Source of the DNA: Eurosta solidaginis
Taxonomy: Eukaryota > Arthropoda > Insecta > Diptera > Tephritidae
Reading direction: 5' to 3'
Length of the DNA stretch: 64,000 nt
Assembly: GCF_040869045.1 (NCBI RefSeq)
Contig: NW_027136911.1
Coordinates: 806,001 to 870,000 of the forward strand
A program made the translations under genes and the position numbers. Of this stretch, positions 12,052 through 26,574 are shown in pieces (the first letter of the stretch is position 1; every line of letters starts with the position of its first letter). The notes beneath the pieces were generated by a model that saw only the letters and a list, made by a program, of their open reading frames with translations, made no database searches and was not told the DNA's origin.

Positions 12052-15000
12052 TAATATACACATAAAAACCTATCATCTGCAAAAACAAAATCGATTCTAT
12101 CTTGCTTGGTTCAATAGATATGGACACATATCCCTTTTAGTCGGTTAACCCCACCCACAATAGATATGGACACTTATCCCTTTTAGTCGGTTAATCCCAT
12201 CCACTTTGACGTAGAAATTGGACCGTTAACGATAGAACCTTGTATCAGCTTTTGAATTAAAATACACATAAAAACCTACCATCTGCAAAAATAAATTCGA
12301 TTCTATCTTGCTTGGTTCAATAGATATGGACACTTATCCCTTTTAGTCGGTTAGCCCCACCCATAATAGATATGGGCACTTATCCCTTTTAGTCAGTTAA
12401 CCCCACCCAGTATGACGTAGAAATTGAATCGTTAGCGATAGAACCTTGGATCAGCTTGTGGATTAATATACACGTAAAAACCTATCATCTGCAAAAACAA
12501 AATCGATTCTATCTTGCTTGGTTCAATAGATATGGACACTTATCCCTTTTAGTCGGTTAGCCCCACCCACAATAGATATGGGCACTTATCCCTTTTAGTC
12601 GGTTAATCCCATCCACTTTGACGTAGAAATTGAACCGTTAACGATAGAACCTTGTATTAGCTTTTGAATTAATATACACATAAAAACCTATCATCTGCAA
12701 AAACAAAATCGATTCTATCTTGCTTGGTTCAATAGATATGGACACATATCCCTTTTAGTCGGTTAACCCCACCCACAATAGATATGGACACTTATCCCTT
12801 TTAGTTGGTTAATCCCATCCACTTTGACGTAGAAATTGGACCGTTAACGATAGAACCTTGTATCAGCTTTTGAATTAAAATACACATAAAAACCTACCAT
12901 CTGCAAAAATAAATTCGATTCTATCTTGCTTGGTTCAATAGATATGGACACTTATCCCTTTTAGTCGGTTAGCCCCACCCATAATAGATATGGGCACTTA
13001 TCCCTTTTAGTCAGTTAACCCCACCCAGTATGACGTAGAAATTGAATCGTTAGCGATAGAACCTTGGATCAGCTTGTGGATTAATATACACATAAAAACC
13101 TATCATCTGCAAAAACAAAATCGATTCTATCTTGCTTGGTTCAATAGATATGGACACTTATCCCTTTTAGTCGGTTAGCCCCACCCACAATAGATATGGG
13201 CACTTATCCCTTTTAGTCGGTTAATCCCATCCACTTTGACGTAGAAATTGAACCGTTAACGATAGAACCTTGTATTAGCTTTTGAATTAATATACACATA
13301 AAAACCTATCATCTGCAAAAACAAAATCGATTCTATCTTGCTTGGTTCAATAGATATGGACACATATCCCTTTTAGTCGGTTAACCCCACCCACAATAGA
13401 TATGGACACTTATCCCTTTTAGTCGGTTAATCCCATCCACTTTGACGTAGAAATTGGACGGTTAACGATAGAACCTTGTATCAGCTTTTGAATTAAAATA
13501 CACATAAAAACCTATCATCTGCAAAAACAAAATCGATTCTATCTTGCTTGTTTCAATAGATATGGACACTTATCCCTTTTAGTCGGTTAACCCTACCCAC
13601 TTCGACGTAGAAATTGAACCGTTAGCGATACAACCTTGGATCAGGTTATGAATTAATATACACATAAAAACCTATCATCTGCAAAAATAAAATCGATTCT
13701 GCTTGCTTGGTTCAATAGATATGGACACTTATCCCTTTTAGTCGGTTAACCCCACCCACAATAGATATGGACACTTATCCCTTTTAGTCGGATAACCCCA
13801 TCCACTTTGGCGTAGAAATTGAACCGTTAACGATAGAACCTTGTATCAGCTTTTGAATTAATATACACATAAAAACCTATCATCTGCAAAAACAAAATCG
13901 ATTCTATCTTGCTTGGTTCAATAGATATGGACACTTATCCCTTTTAGTCGGTTAACCACACCCACTTTGACGTAGAAATTGAACCGTTAACGATAGAACC
14001 TTGGGTCAGCTTTTGGATTAATATACACATAAAAACCTACCATCTGCAAAAATAAAATCGATTCTATTTTGCTTGGTTCAATAGATATGGACACTTATCC
14101 CTTTTAGTCGGTTAACTATAACGTAGAAATTGAACCGTTAACGACAGAAGCTTAGGTCAGCTTGTGGATTAATATACACATAAAAACCTACCATCTGCAA
14201 AAATAAAATCGATTCTATCTTGCTTGGTTCAATAGATATGGACACTTATCCCTTTTAGTCGGTTAACCCCACCCACTTTGACGTAGAAATTGAACCGTTA
14301 ACGATAGAACTATGGATCAGCCTGTGGATTAATATACACATAAAAACCTATCATCTGCAAAAACAAAATCGATTCTGTCTTGCTTGGTTCAATAGATATG
14401 GACACTTATCCCTTTTAGTCGGTTAATCCCACCCACAATAGATATGGACACTTATCCCTTTTAGTCGGATAACCCCATCCACTTTGACGTAGAAATTGGA
14501 CCGTTAACGATAGAACCTTGTATCAGCTTTTGAATTAATATACACATAAAAACCTATCATCTGCAAAAACAAAATCGATTCTATCTTGCTTGGTTCAATA
14601 GATATGGACACATATCCCTTTTAGTCGGTTAACCCCACCCACAATAGATATGGACACTTATCCCTTTTAATCGGTTAATCCCATCCACTTTGACGTAGAA
14701 ATTGAAGCGTTAACGATAGAACCTTGTATTAGCTTTTGAATTAATATACACATAAAAACTTATCATCTGCAAAAACAAAATCGATTCTATCTTGCTTGGT
14801 TCAATAGATATGGACACTTATCCCTTTTAGTCGGTTAACCCCACCCACTTTGACGTAGAAATTGAACCGTTAACGATAGAACCTTGGGTCAGCTTTTGAA
14901 TTAATATACACATAAAAACCTATCATCTGCAAAAACAAAATCGATTCTAGCTTGCTTGGTTCAATAGATATGGACACATATCCCTTTTAGTCGGCTAACC

Positions 15001-17574
15001 CCACCCACAATAGATATGGACACATATCCCTTTTAGTCGGTTAATCCCATCCACTTTGACGTAGAAATTGGACCGTTAACGATAGAACCTTGTATCAGCT
15101 TTTGTATTAAAATACACATAAAAACCTACCATCTGCAAAAATAAATTCGATTCTATCTTGCTTGGTTCAATAGATATGGACACTTATCCCTTTTAGTCGG
15201 TTAGCCCCACCCATAATAGATATGGGCACTTATCCCTTTTAGTCAGTTAACCCCACCCAGTATGACGTAGAAATTGAATCGTTAGCGATAGAACCTTGGA
15301 TCAGCTTGTGGATTAATATACACATAAAAACCTATCATCTGCAAAAACAAAATCGATTCTATCTTGCTTGGTTCAATAGATATGGACACTTATCCCTTTT
15401 AGTCGGTTTGCCCCACCCACAATAGATATGGGCACTTATCCCTTTTAGTCGGTTAATCCCATCCACTTTGACGTAGAAATTGAACCGTTAACGATAGAAC
15501 CTTGTATTAGCTTTTGAATTAATATACACATAAAAACCTATCATCTGCAAAAACAAAATCGATTCTATCTTGCTTGGTTCAATAGATATGGACACATATC
15601 CCTTTTAGTCGGTTAACCCCACCCACAATAGATATGGACACTTATCCCTTTTAGTCGGTTAATCCCATCCACTTTGACGTAGAAATTGGACCGTTAACGA
15701 TAGAACCTTGTATCAGCTTTTGAATTAAAATACACATAAAAACCTATCATCTGCAAAAACAAAATCGATTCTATCTTGCTTGTTTCAATAGATATGGACA
15801 CTTATCCCTTTTAGTCGGTTAACCCTACCCACTTTGACGTAGAAATTGAACCGTTAGCGATACAACCTTGGATCAGCTTATGAATTAATATACACATAAA
15901 AACCTATCATCTGCAAAAATAAAATCGATTCTGCTTGCTTGGTTCAATAGATATGGACACTTATCCCTTTTAGTCGGTTAACCCCACCCACAATAGATAT
16001 GGACACTTATCCCTTTTAGTCGGATAACCCCATCCACTTTGGCGTAGAAATTGAACCGCTAACGATAGAACCTTGTATCAGCTTTTGAATTAATATACAC
16101 ATAAAAACCTATCATCTGCAAAAACAAAATCGATTCTATCTTGCTTGGTTCAATAGATATGGACACTTATCCCTTTTAGTCGGTTAACCCCACCCACTTT
16201 GACGTAGAAATTGAACCGTTAACGATAGAACCTTGGGTCAGCTTTTGGATTAATATACACATAAAAACCTACCATCTGCAAAAATAAAATCGATTATATT
16301 TTGCTTGTTTCAATAGATATGGACACTTATCCCTTTTAGTCGGTTAACTATAACGTAGAAATTGAACCGTTAACGACAGAAGCTTAGGTCAGCTTGTGGA
16401 ATAATATACACATAAAAACCTACCATCTGCAAAAATAAAATCGATTCTATCTTGCTTGGTTCAATAGATATGGACACTTATCCCTTTTAGTCGGTTAACC
16501 CCACCCACTTTGACGTAGAAATTGAACCGTTAACGATAGAACTATGGATCAGCCTGTGGATTAATATACACATAAAAACCTATCATCTGCAAAAACAAAA
16601 TCGATTCTGTCTTGCTTGGTTCAATAGATATGGACACTTATCCCTTTTAGTCGGTTAATCCCACCCACAATAGATATGGACACTTATCCCTTTTAGTCGG
16701 ATAACCCCATCCACTTTGACGTAGAAATTGGACCGTTAAAGATAGAACCTTTTATCAGCTTTTGAATTAATATACACATAAAAACCTATCATCTGCAAAA
16801 ACAAAATCGATTCTATCTTGCTTGGTTCAATAGATATGGACACATATCCCTTTTAGTCGGCTAACCCCACCCACAATAGATATGGACACTTATCCCTTTT
16901 AGTCGGTTAATCCCATCCACTTTGACGTAGAAACTGGACCGTTAACGATAGAACCTTGTATCAGCTTTTGAATTAAAATACACATAAAAACCTACAATCT
17001 GCAAAAATAAATTCGATTCTATCTTGCTTGGTTCAATAGATATGGACACTTATCCCTTTTAGTCGGTTAGCCCCACCCATAATAGATATGGGCACTTATC
17101 CCTTTTAGTCAGTTAACCCCACCCAGTATGACGTAGAAATTAAATCGTTAGCGATAGAACCTTGGATCAGCTTGTGGATTAATATACACATAAAAACCTA
17201 TCATCTGCAAAAACAAAATCGATTCTATCTTGCTTGGTTCAATAGATATGGACACTTGTCCCTTTTAGTCGGTTAGCCTCACCCACAATAGATATGGGCA
17301 CTTATCCCTTTTAGTCGGTTAATCCCATCCACTTTGACGTAGAAATTGAACCGTTAACGATAGAACCTTGTATTAGCTTTTGAATTAATATACACATAAA
17401 AACCTATCATCTGCAAAAACAAAATCGATTCTATCTTGCTTGGTTCAATAGATATGGACACATATCCCTTTTAGTCGGTTAACCCGACCCACAATAGATA
17501 TGGACACTTATCCCTTTTAGTTGGTTAATCCCATCCACTTTGACGTAGAAATTGGACCGTTAACGATAGAACCT

Positions 17575-17990
17575 TGTATCAGATTTTGAATTAAAACACA
17601 CATAAAAACCTATCATCTGCAAAAACAAAATCGATTCTATCTTGCTTGGTTCAATAGATATGGACACATATCCCTTTTAGTCGGTTAACCCGACCCACAA
17701 TAGATATGGACACTTATCCCTTTTAGTTGGTTAATCCCATCCACTTTGACGTAGAAATTGGACCGTTAACGATAGAACCTTGTATCAGATTTTGAATTAA
17801 AACACACATAAAAACCTATCATCTGCAAAAACAAAATCGATTCTATCTTGCTTGTTTCAATAGATATGGACACTTATCCCTTTTAGTCGGTTAACCCCAC
17901 CCACAATAGATATGGACACTTATCCCTTTTAGTCGGATAACCCCATCCACTTTGGCGTAGAAATTGAACAGTTAACGATAGAACCTTGTA
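17575..17990. repeat. Recent 206-bp tandem duplication of a single monomer
   Basis: Two adjacent monomers share the combination 'taacccgaccca', 'ttagttggtt', 'cagattttgaattaaaacac'; the last string ends a monomer near 17590 and again 206 bp later. This looks like a one-monomer slippage or unequal exchange. Confidence 0.7.
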
Positions 17991-20900
17991 TCAGCTTTTG
18001 AATTAATATACACATAAAAACCTATCATCTGCAAAAACAAAATCGATTCTATCTTGCTTGGTTCAATAGATATGGACACTTATCCCTTTTAGTCGGTTAA
18101 CCCCACCCACTTTGACGTAGAAATTGAACCGTTAACGATAGAACCTTGGGTCAGCTTTTGGATTAATATACACATAAAAACCTAACATCTGCAAAAATAA
18201 AATCGATTCTATTTTGCTTGGTTCAATAGATATGGACACTTATCCCTTTTAGTCGGTTAGCCCCACCCATAATAGATATGGGCACTTATCCCTTTTAGTC
18301 GGTTAATCCCATCCACTTTGACTTAGAAATTGAACCGTTAACGATAGAACCTTGTATCAGCTTTTGAATTAATATACACATAAAAACCTATCATCTGCAA
18401 AAATAAATGCGATTCTATCTTGCTTGGTTCAATAGATATGGACACTTATCCCTTTTAGTCGGTTAGCCCCACCCATAATAGATATGGGCACTTATCCCTT
18501 TTAGTCAGTTAACCCCACCCAGTATGACGTAGAAATTGAATCGTTAGCGATAGAACCTTGGATCGGCTTGTGGATTAATATACACATAAAAACCTATCAT
18601 CTGCAAAAACAAAATCGATTCTATCTTGCTTGGTTCAATAGATATGGATACTTATCCCTTTTAGTCGGTTAACCCCACCCACTTTGACGTAGAAATTGAA
18701 CCGTTAATGATAGAACCTTGGATCAGCTTGTGGATTAATATACACATAAAAACCTACCATCTGCAAAAATAAAATCGATTCTGTCTTGCCTGGTTCAATA
18801 GATATGGACACTTATCCCTTTTAGTCGGTTAACCCCAACCACTCTAACGTAGAAATTGAACCGTTAACGATAGAACCTTATATCAGCTTATGGATCAATA
18901 TACACATAAAAACCTATCATCTCCAAAAACAAAATCAATTCTATCTTGCTTGGTTCAATAGATATGGACACTTATCCCTTTTAGTCGGTTAACCCCACCC
19001 ACAATAGATATGGACACTTATCCCTTTTAGTCGGTTAACCCCATCCAATTTGACGTAGAAATTGAACCGTTAACGATAGAACCTTGTATCAGCTTTTGAA
19101 TTAATATACACATAAAAACATATCATCTGCAAAAACAAAATCGATTCTATTTTGCTTGGTTCAATAGATATGGACACTTATCCCTTTTAGTCGGTTAACT
19201 ATAACGTAGAAATTGAACGGTTAACGACAGAAGCTTAGGTCAGCTTGTGGATTAATATACACATAAAAACCTACCATCTGCAAAAATAAAATCGATTCTA
19301 TCTTGCTTGGTTCAATAGATATGGACACTTATCCCTTTTAGTCGGTTAACCCCACCCACTTTGACGTAGAAATTGAACCGTTAACGATAGAACTATGGAT
19401 CAGCCTGTGGATTAATATACACATAAAAACCTATCATCTACAAAAACAAAATCGATTCTGTCTTGCTTGGTTCAATAGATATGGACACTTATCCCTTTTA
19501 GTCGGTTAATCCCACCCACAATAGATATGGACACTTATCCCTTTTAGTCGGATAACCCCATCCACTTTGACGTAGAAATTGGACCGTTAACGATAGAACC
19601 TTTTATCAGCTTTTGAATTAATATACACATAAAAACCTATCATCTGCAAAAACAAAATCGATTCTATCTTGCTTGGTTCAATAGATATGGACACATATCC
19701 CTTTTAATCGTTTAACCCCACCCACAATAGATATGGACACTTATCCCTTTTAGTCGGTTAATCCCATCCACTTTGACGTAGAAATTGAACCGTTAACGAT
19801 AGAATCTTGTATTAGCTTTTGAATTAATATACACATAAAAACCTATCATCTGCAAAAACAAAATCGATTCTATCTTGCTTGGTTCAATAGATATGGACAC
19901 TTATCCCTTTTAGTCGGTTAACCCCACCCACTTTGACGTAGATTTTGAACCGTTAACGATAGAACCTTGGGTCAGCTTTTGGATTAATATACACATAAAA
20001 ACCTACCATCTGCAAAAACAAAATCGATTCTATCTTGCTTGGTTCAATAGATATGGACACATATCCCTTTTAGTCGGTTAACCCCACCCACAATAGATAT
20101 GGACACTTATCCCTTTTAGTCGGTTAGCCCCACCCATAATAGATATGGGCACTTATCCCTTTTAGTCGGTTAATCCCATCCACTTTGACTTAGAAATTGA
20201 ACCGTTAACGATAGAACCTTGGGTCAGCTTTTGGATTAATATACACATAAAAACCTACCATCTGCAAAAACAAAATCGATTCTATCTTGCTTGGTTCAAT
20301 AGATATGGACACATATCCCTTTTAGTCGGTTAACCCCACCCACAATAGATATGGACACTTATCCCTTTTAGTCGGTTAACCCCACCCACTTTGACGTAGA
20401 AATTGAACCGTTAACGATAGAACCTTGAGTCAGCTTTTGAATTAATATACACATAAAAACCTATCATCTGCAAAAACAAAATCGATTCTATCTTGCTTGG
20501 TTCAATAGATATGGACACTTATCCCTTTTAGTCGGTTAACCCCACCCACTTTGACGTAGAAATTGAACCGTTAACGATAGAACCTTGGGTCAGCTTTTGG
20601 ATTAATATACACATAAAAACCTATCATCTGCAAAAACAAAATCGATTCTATTTTGCTTGGTTCAATAGATATGGACACTTATCCCTTTTAGTCGGTTAGC
20701 CCCACCCATAATAGATATGGGCACTTATCCCTTTTAGTCGGTTAATCCCATCCACTTTGACTTAGAAATTGAACCGTTAACGATAGAACCTTGTATCAGC
20801 TTTTGAATTAAAATACACATAAAAACCTACCATCTGCAAAAATAAATTCGATTCTATCTTGCTTGGTTCAATAGATATGGACACTTATCCCTTTTAGTCG

Positions 20901-23900
20901 GTTAGCCCCACCCATAATAGATATGGGCACTTATCCCTTTTAGTCAGTTAACCCCACCCAGTATGACGTAGAAATTGAATCGTTAGCGATAGAACCTTGG
21001 ATCAGCTTGTGGATTAATATACACATAAAAACCTATCATCTGCAAAAACAAAATCGATTCTATCTTGCTTGGTTCAATAGATATGGACACTTATCCCTTT
21101 TAGTCGGTTAGCCCCACCCACAATAGATATGGGCACTTATCCCTTTTAGTCGGTTAATCCCATCCACTTTGACGTAGAAATTGAACCGTTAACGAAAGAA
21201 CCTTGTATTAGCTTTTGAATTAATATACACATAAAAACCTATCATCTGCAAAAACAAAATCGATTCTATCTTGCTTGGTTCAATAGATATGGACACATAT
21301 CCCTTTTAGTCGGTTAACCCCACCCACAATAGATATGGACACTTATCCCTTTTAGTCGGTTAATCCCATCCACTTTGACGTAGAAATTGGACCGTTAACG
21401 ATAGAACCTTGTATCAGCTTTTGAATTAAAATACACATAAAAACCTATCATCTGCAAAAACAAAATCGATTCTATCTTGCTTGTTTCAATAGATATGGAC
21501 ACTTACCCCTTTTAGTCGGTTAACCCTACCCACTTTGACGTAGAAATTGAACCGTTAGCGATACAACCTTGGATCAGCTTATGAATTAATATACACATAA
21601 AAACCTATCATCTGCAAAAATAAAATCGATTCTGCTTGCTTGGTTCAATAGATATGGACACTTATCCCTTTTAGTCGGTTAACCCCACCCACAATAGATA
21701 TGGACACTTATCCCTTTTAGTCGGATAACCCCATCCACTTTGGCGTAGAAATTGAACCGTTAACGATAGAACCTTGTATCAGCTTTTGAATTAATATACA
21801 CATAAAAACCTATCATCTGCAAAAACAAAATCGATTCTATCTTGCTTGGTTCAATAGATATGGACACTTATCCCTTTTAGTCGGTTAACCCCACCCACTT
21901 TGACGTAGAAATTGAACCGTTAACGATAGAACCTTGGGTCAGCTTTTGGATTAATATACACATAAAAACCTACCATCTGCAAAAATAAAATCGATTATAT
22001 TTTGCTTGTTTCAATAGATATGGACACTTATCCCTTTTAGTCGGTTAACTATAACGTAGAAATTGAACCGTTAACGACAGAAGCTTAGGTCAGCTTGTGG
22101 ATTAATATACACATAAAAACCTACCATCTGCAAAAATAAAATCGATTCTATCTTGCTTGGTTCAATAGATATGGACACTTATCCCTTTTAGTCGGTTAAC
22201 CCCACCCACTTTGACGTAGAAATTGAACCGTTAACGATAGAACTATGGATCAGCCTGTGGATTAATATACACATAAAAACCTATCATCTGCAAAAACAAA
22301 ATCGATTCTGTCTTGCTTGGTTCAATAGATATGGACACTTATCCCTTTTAGTCGGTTAATCCCACCCACAATAGATATGGACACTTATCCCTTTTAGTCG
22401 GATAACCCCATCCACTTTGACGTAGAAATTGGAGCGTTAACGATAGAACCTTTTATCAGCTTTTGAATTAATATACACATAAAAACCTATCATCTGCAAA
22501 AACAAAATCGATTCTATCTTGCTTGGTTCAATAGATATGGACACATATCCCTTTTAGTCGGTTAACCCCACCCACAATAGATATGGACACTTATCCCTTT
22601 TAGTCGGTTAATCCCATCCACTTTGACGTAGAAATTGAACCGTTAACGATAGAACCTTGTATTAGCTTTTGAATTAATATACACATAAAAACCTATCATC
22701 TGCAAAAACAAAATCGATTCTATCTTGCTTGGTTCAATAGATATGGACACTTATCCCTTTTAGTCGGTTAACCCCACCCACTTTGACGTAGAAATTGAAC
22801 CGTTAACGATAGAACCTTGGGTCAGCTTTTGGATTAATATACACATAAAAACCTACCATCTGCAAAAACAAAATCGATTCTATCTTGCTTGGTTCAATAG
22901 ATATGGACACATATCCCTTTTAGTCGGTTAACCCCACCCACAATAGATATGGACACTTATCCCTTTTAGTCGGTTAACCCCACCCACTTTGACGTAGAAA
23001 TTGAACCGTTAACGATAGAACCTTGAGTCAGCTTTTGAATTAATATACACATAAAAACCTATCATCTGCAAAAACAAAATCGATTCTATCTTGCTTGGTT
23101 CAATAGATATGGACACATATCCCTTTTAGTCGGCTAACCCCACCCACAATAGATATGGACACTTATCCCTTTTAGTCGGTTAATCCCATCCACTTTGACG
23201 TAGAAATTGGACCGTTAACGATAGAACCTTGTATCAGCTTTTGAATTAAAGTACACATAAAAACCTACCATCTGCAAAAATAAATTCGATTCTATCTTGC
23301 TTGGTTCAATAGATATGGACACTTATCCCTCTTAGTCGGTTAGCCCCACCCATAATAGATATGGGCACTTATCCCTTTTAGTCAGTTAACCCCACCCAGT
23401 ATGACGTAGAAATTGAATCGTTAGCGATAGAACCTTGGATCAGCTTGTGGATTAATATACACATAAAAACCTATCATCTGCAAAAACAAAATCGATTCTA
23501 TCTTGCTTGGTTCAATAGATATGGACACTTGTCCCTTTTAGTCGGTTAGCCTCACCCACAATAGATATGGGCACTTATCCCTTTTAGTCGGTTAATCCCA
23601 TCCACTTTGACGTAGAAATTGAACCGTTAACGATAGAACCTTGTATTAGCTTTTGAATTAATATACACATAAAAACCTATCATCTGCAAAAACAAAATCG
23701 ATTCTATCTTGCTTGGTTCAATAGATATGGACACATATCCCTTTTAGTCGGTTAACCCGACCCACAATAGATATGGACACTTATCCCTTTTAGTCGGTTA
23801 ATCCCATCCACTTTGACGTAGAAATTGGACCGTTAACGATAGAACCTTGTATCAGCTTTTGAATTAAAACACACATAAAAACCTATCATCTGCAAAAACA

Positions 23901-26574
23901 AAATCGATTCTATCTTGCTTGTTTCAATAGATATGGACACTTATCCCTTTTAGTCGGTTAACCCTACCCACTTTGACGTAGAAATTGAACCGTTAGCGAT
24001 ACAAACTTGGATCAGCTTATGAATTAATATACACATAAAAACCTATCATCTGCAGAAATAAAATCGATTCTGTCTTGCTTGGTTCAATAGATATGGACAC
24101 TTATCCCTTTTAGTCGGTTAACCCCACCCACAATAGATATGGACACTTATCCCTTTTAGTCGGATAACCCCATCCACTTTGGCTTAGAAATTGAACCGTT
24201 AACGATAGAACCTTGTATCAGCTTTTGAATTAATATACACATAAAAACCTATCATCTGCAAAAACAAAATCGATTCTATCTTGCTTGGTTCAATAGATAT
24301 GGACACTTATCCCTTTTAGTCGGTTAACCCCACCCACTTTGACGTAGAAATTGAAGCGTTAACGATAGAACCTTGGGTCAGCTTTTGGATTAATATACAC
24401 ATAAAAACCTAACATCTGCAAAAATAAAATCGATTCTATTTTGCTTGGTTCAATAGATATGGACACTTATCCCTTTTAGTCGGTTAGCCCCACCCATAAT
24501 AGATATGGGCACTTATCCCTTTTAGTCGGTTAATCCCATCCACTTTGACTTAGAAATTGAACCGTTGACGATAGAACCTTGTATCAGCTTTTGAATTTAT
24601 ATACACATAAAAACCTATCATCTGCAAAAATAAATGCGATTCTATCTTGCTTGGTTCAATAGATATGGACACTTATCCCTTTTAGTCGGTTAGCCCCACC
24701 CATAATAGATATGGGCACTTATCCCTTTTAGTCAGTTAACCCCACCCAGTATGACGTAGAAATTCAATCGTTAGCGATAGAACCTTGGATCGGCTTGTGG
24801 ATTAATGTACACATAAAAACCTATCATCTGCAAAAACAAAATCGATTCTATCTTGCTTGGTTCAATAGATGTGGATACTTATCCCTTTTAGTCGGTTAAC
24901 CCCACCCACTTTGACGTAGAAATTGAACCGTTAATGATAGAACCTTGGATCAGCTTGTGGATTAATATACACATAAAAACCTATCATCTACAAAAACAAA
25001 ATCGATTCTGTCTTGCTTGGTTCAATAGATATGGACACTTATCCCTTTTAGTCGGTTAATCCCACCCACAATAGATATGGACACTTATCCCTTTTAGTCG
25101 GATAACCCCATCCACTTTGACGTAGAAATTGGACCGTTAACGATAGAACCTTTTATCAGCTTTTGAATTAATATACACATAAAAACCTATCATCTGCAAA
25201 AACAAAATCGATTCTATCTTGCTTGGTTCAATAGATATGGACACATATCCCTTTTAGTCGGTTAACCCCACCCACAATAGATATGGACACTTATCCCTTT
25301 TAGTCGGTTAATCCCATCCACTTTGACGTAGAAATAGAACCGTTAACGATAGAACCTTGTGTTAGCTTTTGAATTAATATACACATAAAAACCTATCATC
25401 TGCAAAAACAAAATCGATTCTATCTTGCTTGGTTCAATAGATATGGACACTTATCCCTTTTAGTCGGTTAACCCCACCCACTTTGACGTAGAAATTGAAC
25501 CGTTAACGATAGAGCCTTGGGTCAGCTTTTGAATTAATATACACATAAAAACCTATCATCTGCAAAAACAAAATCGATTCTATCTTGCTTGGTTCAATAG
25601 ATATGGACAAATATCCCTTTTAGTCGGCTAACCCCACCCACAATAGATATGGACACTTATCCCTTTTAGTCGGTTAATCCCATCCACTTTGACGTAGAAA
25701 TTGGACCGTTAACGATAGAACCTTGTATCAGCTTTTGCATTAAAATACACATAAAAACCTACCATCTGCAAAAATAAATTCGATTCTATCTTGCTTGGTT
25801 CAATAGATATGGACACTTATCCCTTTTAGTCGGTTAGCCCCACCCATAATAGATATGGGCACTTATCCCTTTTAGTCAGTTAACCCCACCCAGTATGACG
25901 TAGAAATTGAATCGTTAGCGATAGAACCTTGGATCAGCTTGTGGATTAATATACACATAAAAACCTATCATCTGCAAAAACAAAATCGATTCTATCTTGC
26001 TTGGTTCAATAGATATGGACACTTGTCCCTTTTAGTCGGTTAGCCTCACCCACAATAGATATGGGCACTTATCCCTTTTAGTCGGTTAATCCCATCCACT
26101 TTGACGTAGAAATTGAACCGTTAACGATAGAACCTTGTATTAGCTTTTGAATTAATATACACATAAAAACCTATCATCTGCAAAAACAAAATCGATTCTA
26201 TCTTGCTTGGTTCAATAGATATGGACACATATCCCTTTTAGTCGGTTAACCCCACCCATAATAGATATGGACACTTATCCCTTTTAGTCGGTTAATCCCA
26301 TCCACTTTGACGTAGAAATTGGACCGTTAACGATAGAACCTTGTATCAGCTTTTGAATTAAAATACACATAAAAACCTATCATCTGCAAAAACAAAATCG
26401 ATTCTATCTTGCTTGTTTCAATAGATATGGACACTTATCCCTTTTAGTCGGTTAACCCTACCCACTTTGACGTAGAAATTGAACCGTTAGCGATACAAAC
26501 TTGGATCAGCTTATGAATTAATATACACATAAAAACCTATCATCTGCAGAAATAAAATCGATTCTGTCTTGCTT

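Larger units (their letters stand above)
10472..14898. repeat. Large duplicated block, copy B (partner 1-4,427)
   Basis: This is the second copy of the block described at 1-4427. It contains MITE copies 3 (all but its first 15 bp) and 4. I found no difference at any diagnostic position compared, which points to a very recent duplication by unequal exchange or amplification, or to an assembly duplication. Confidence 0.9.
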
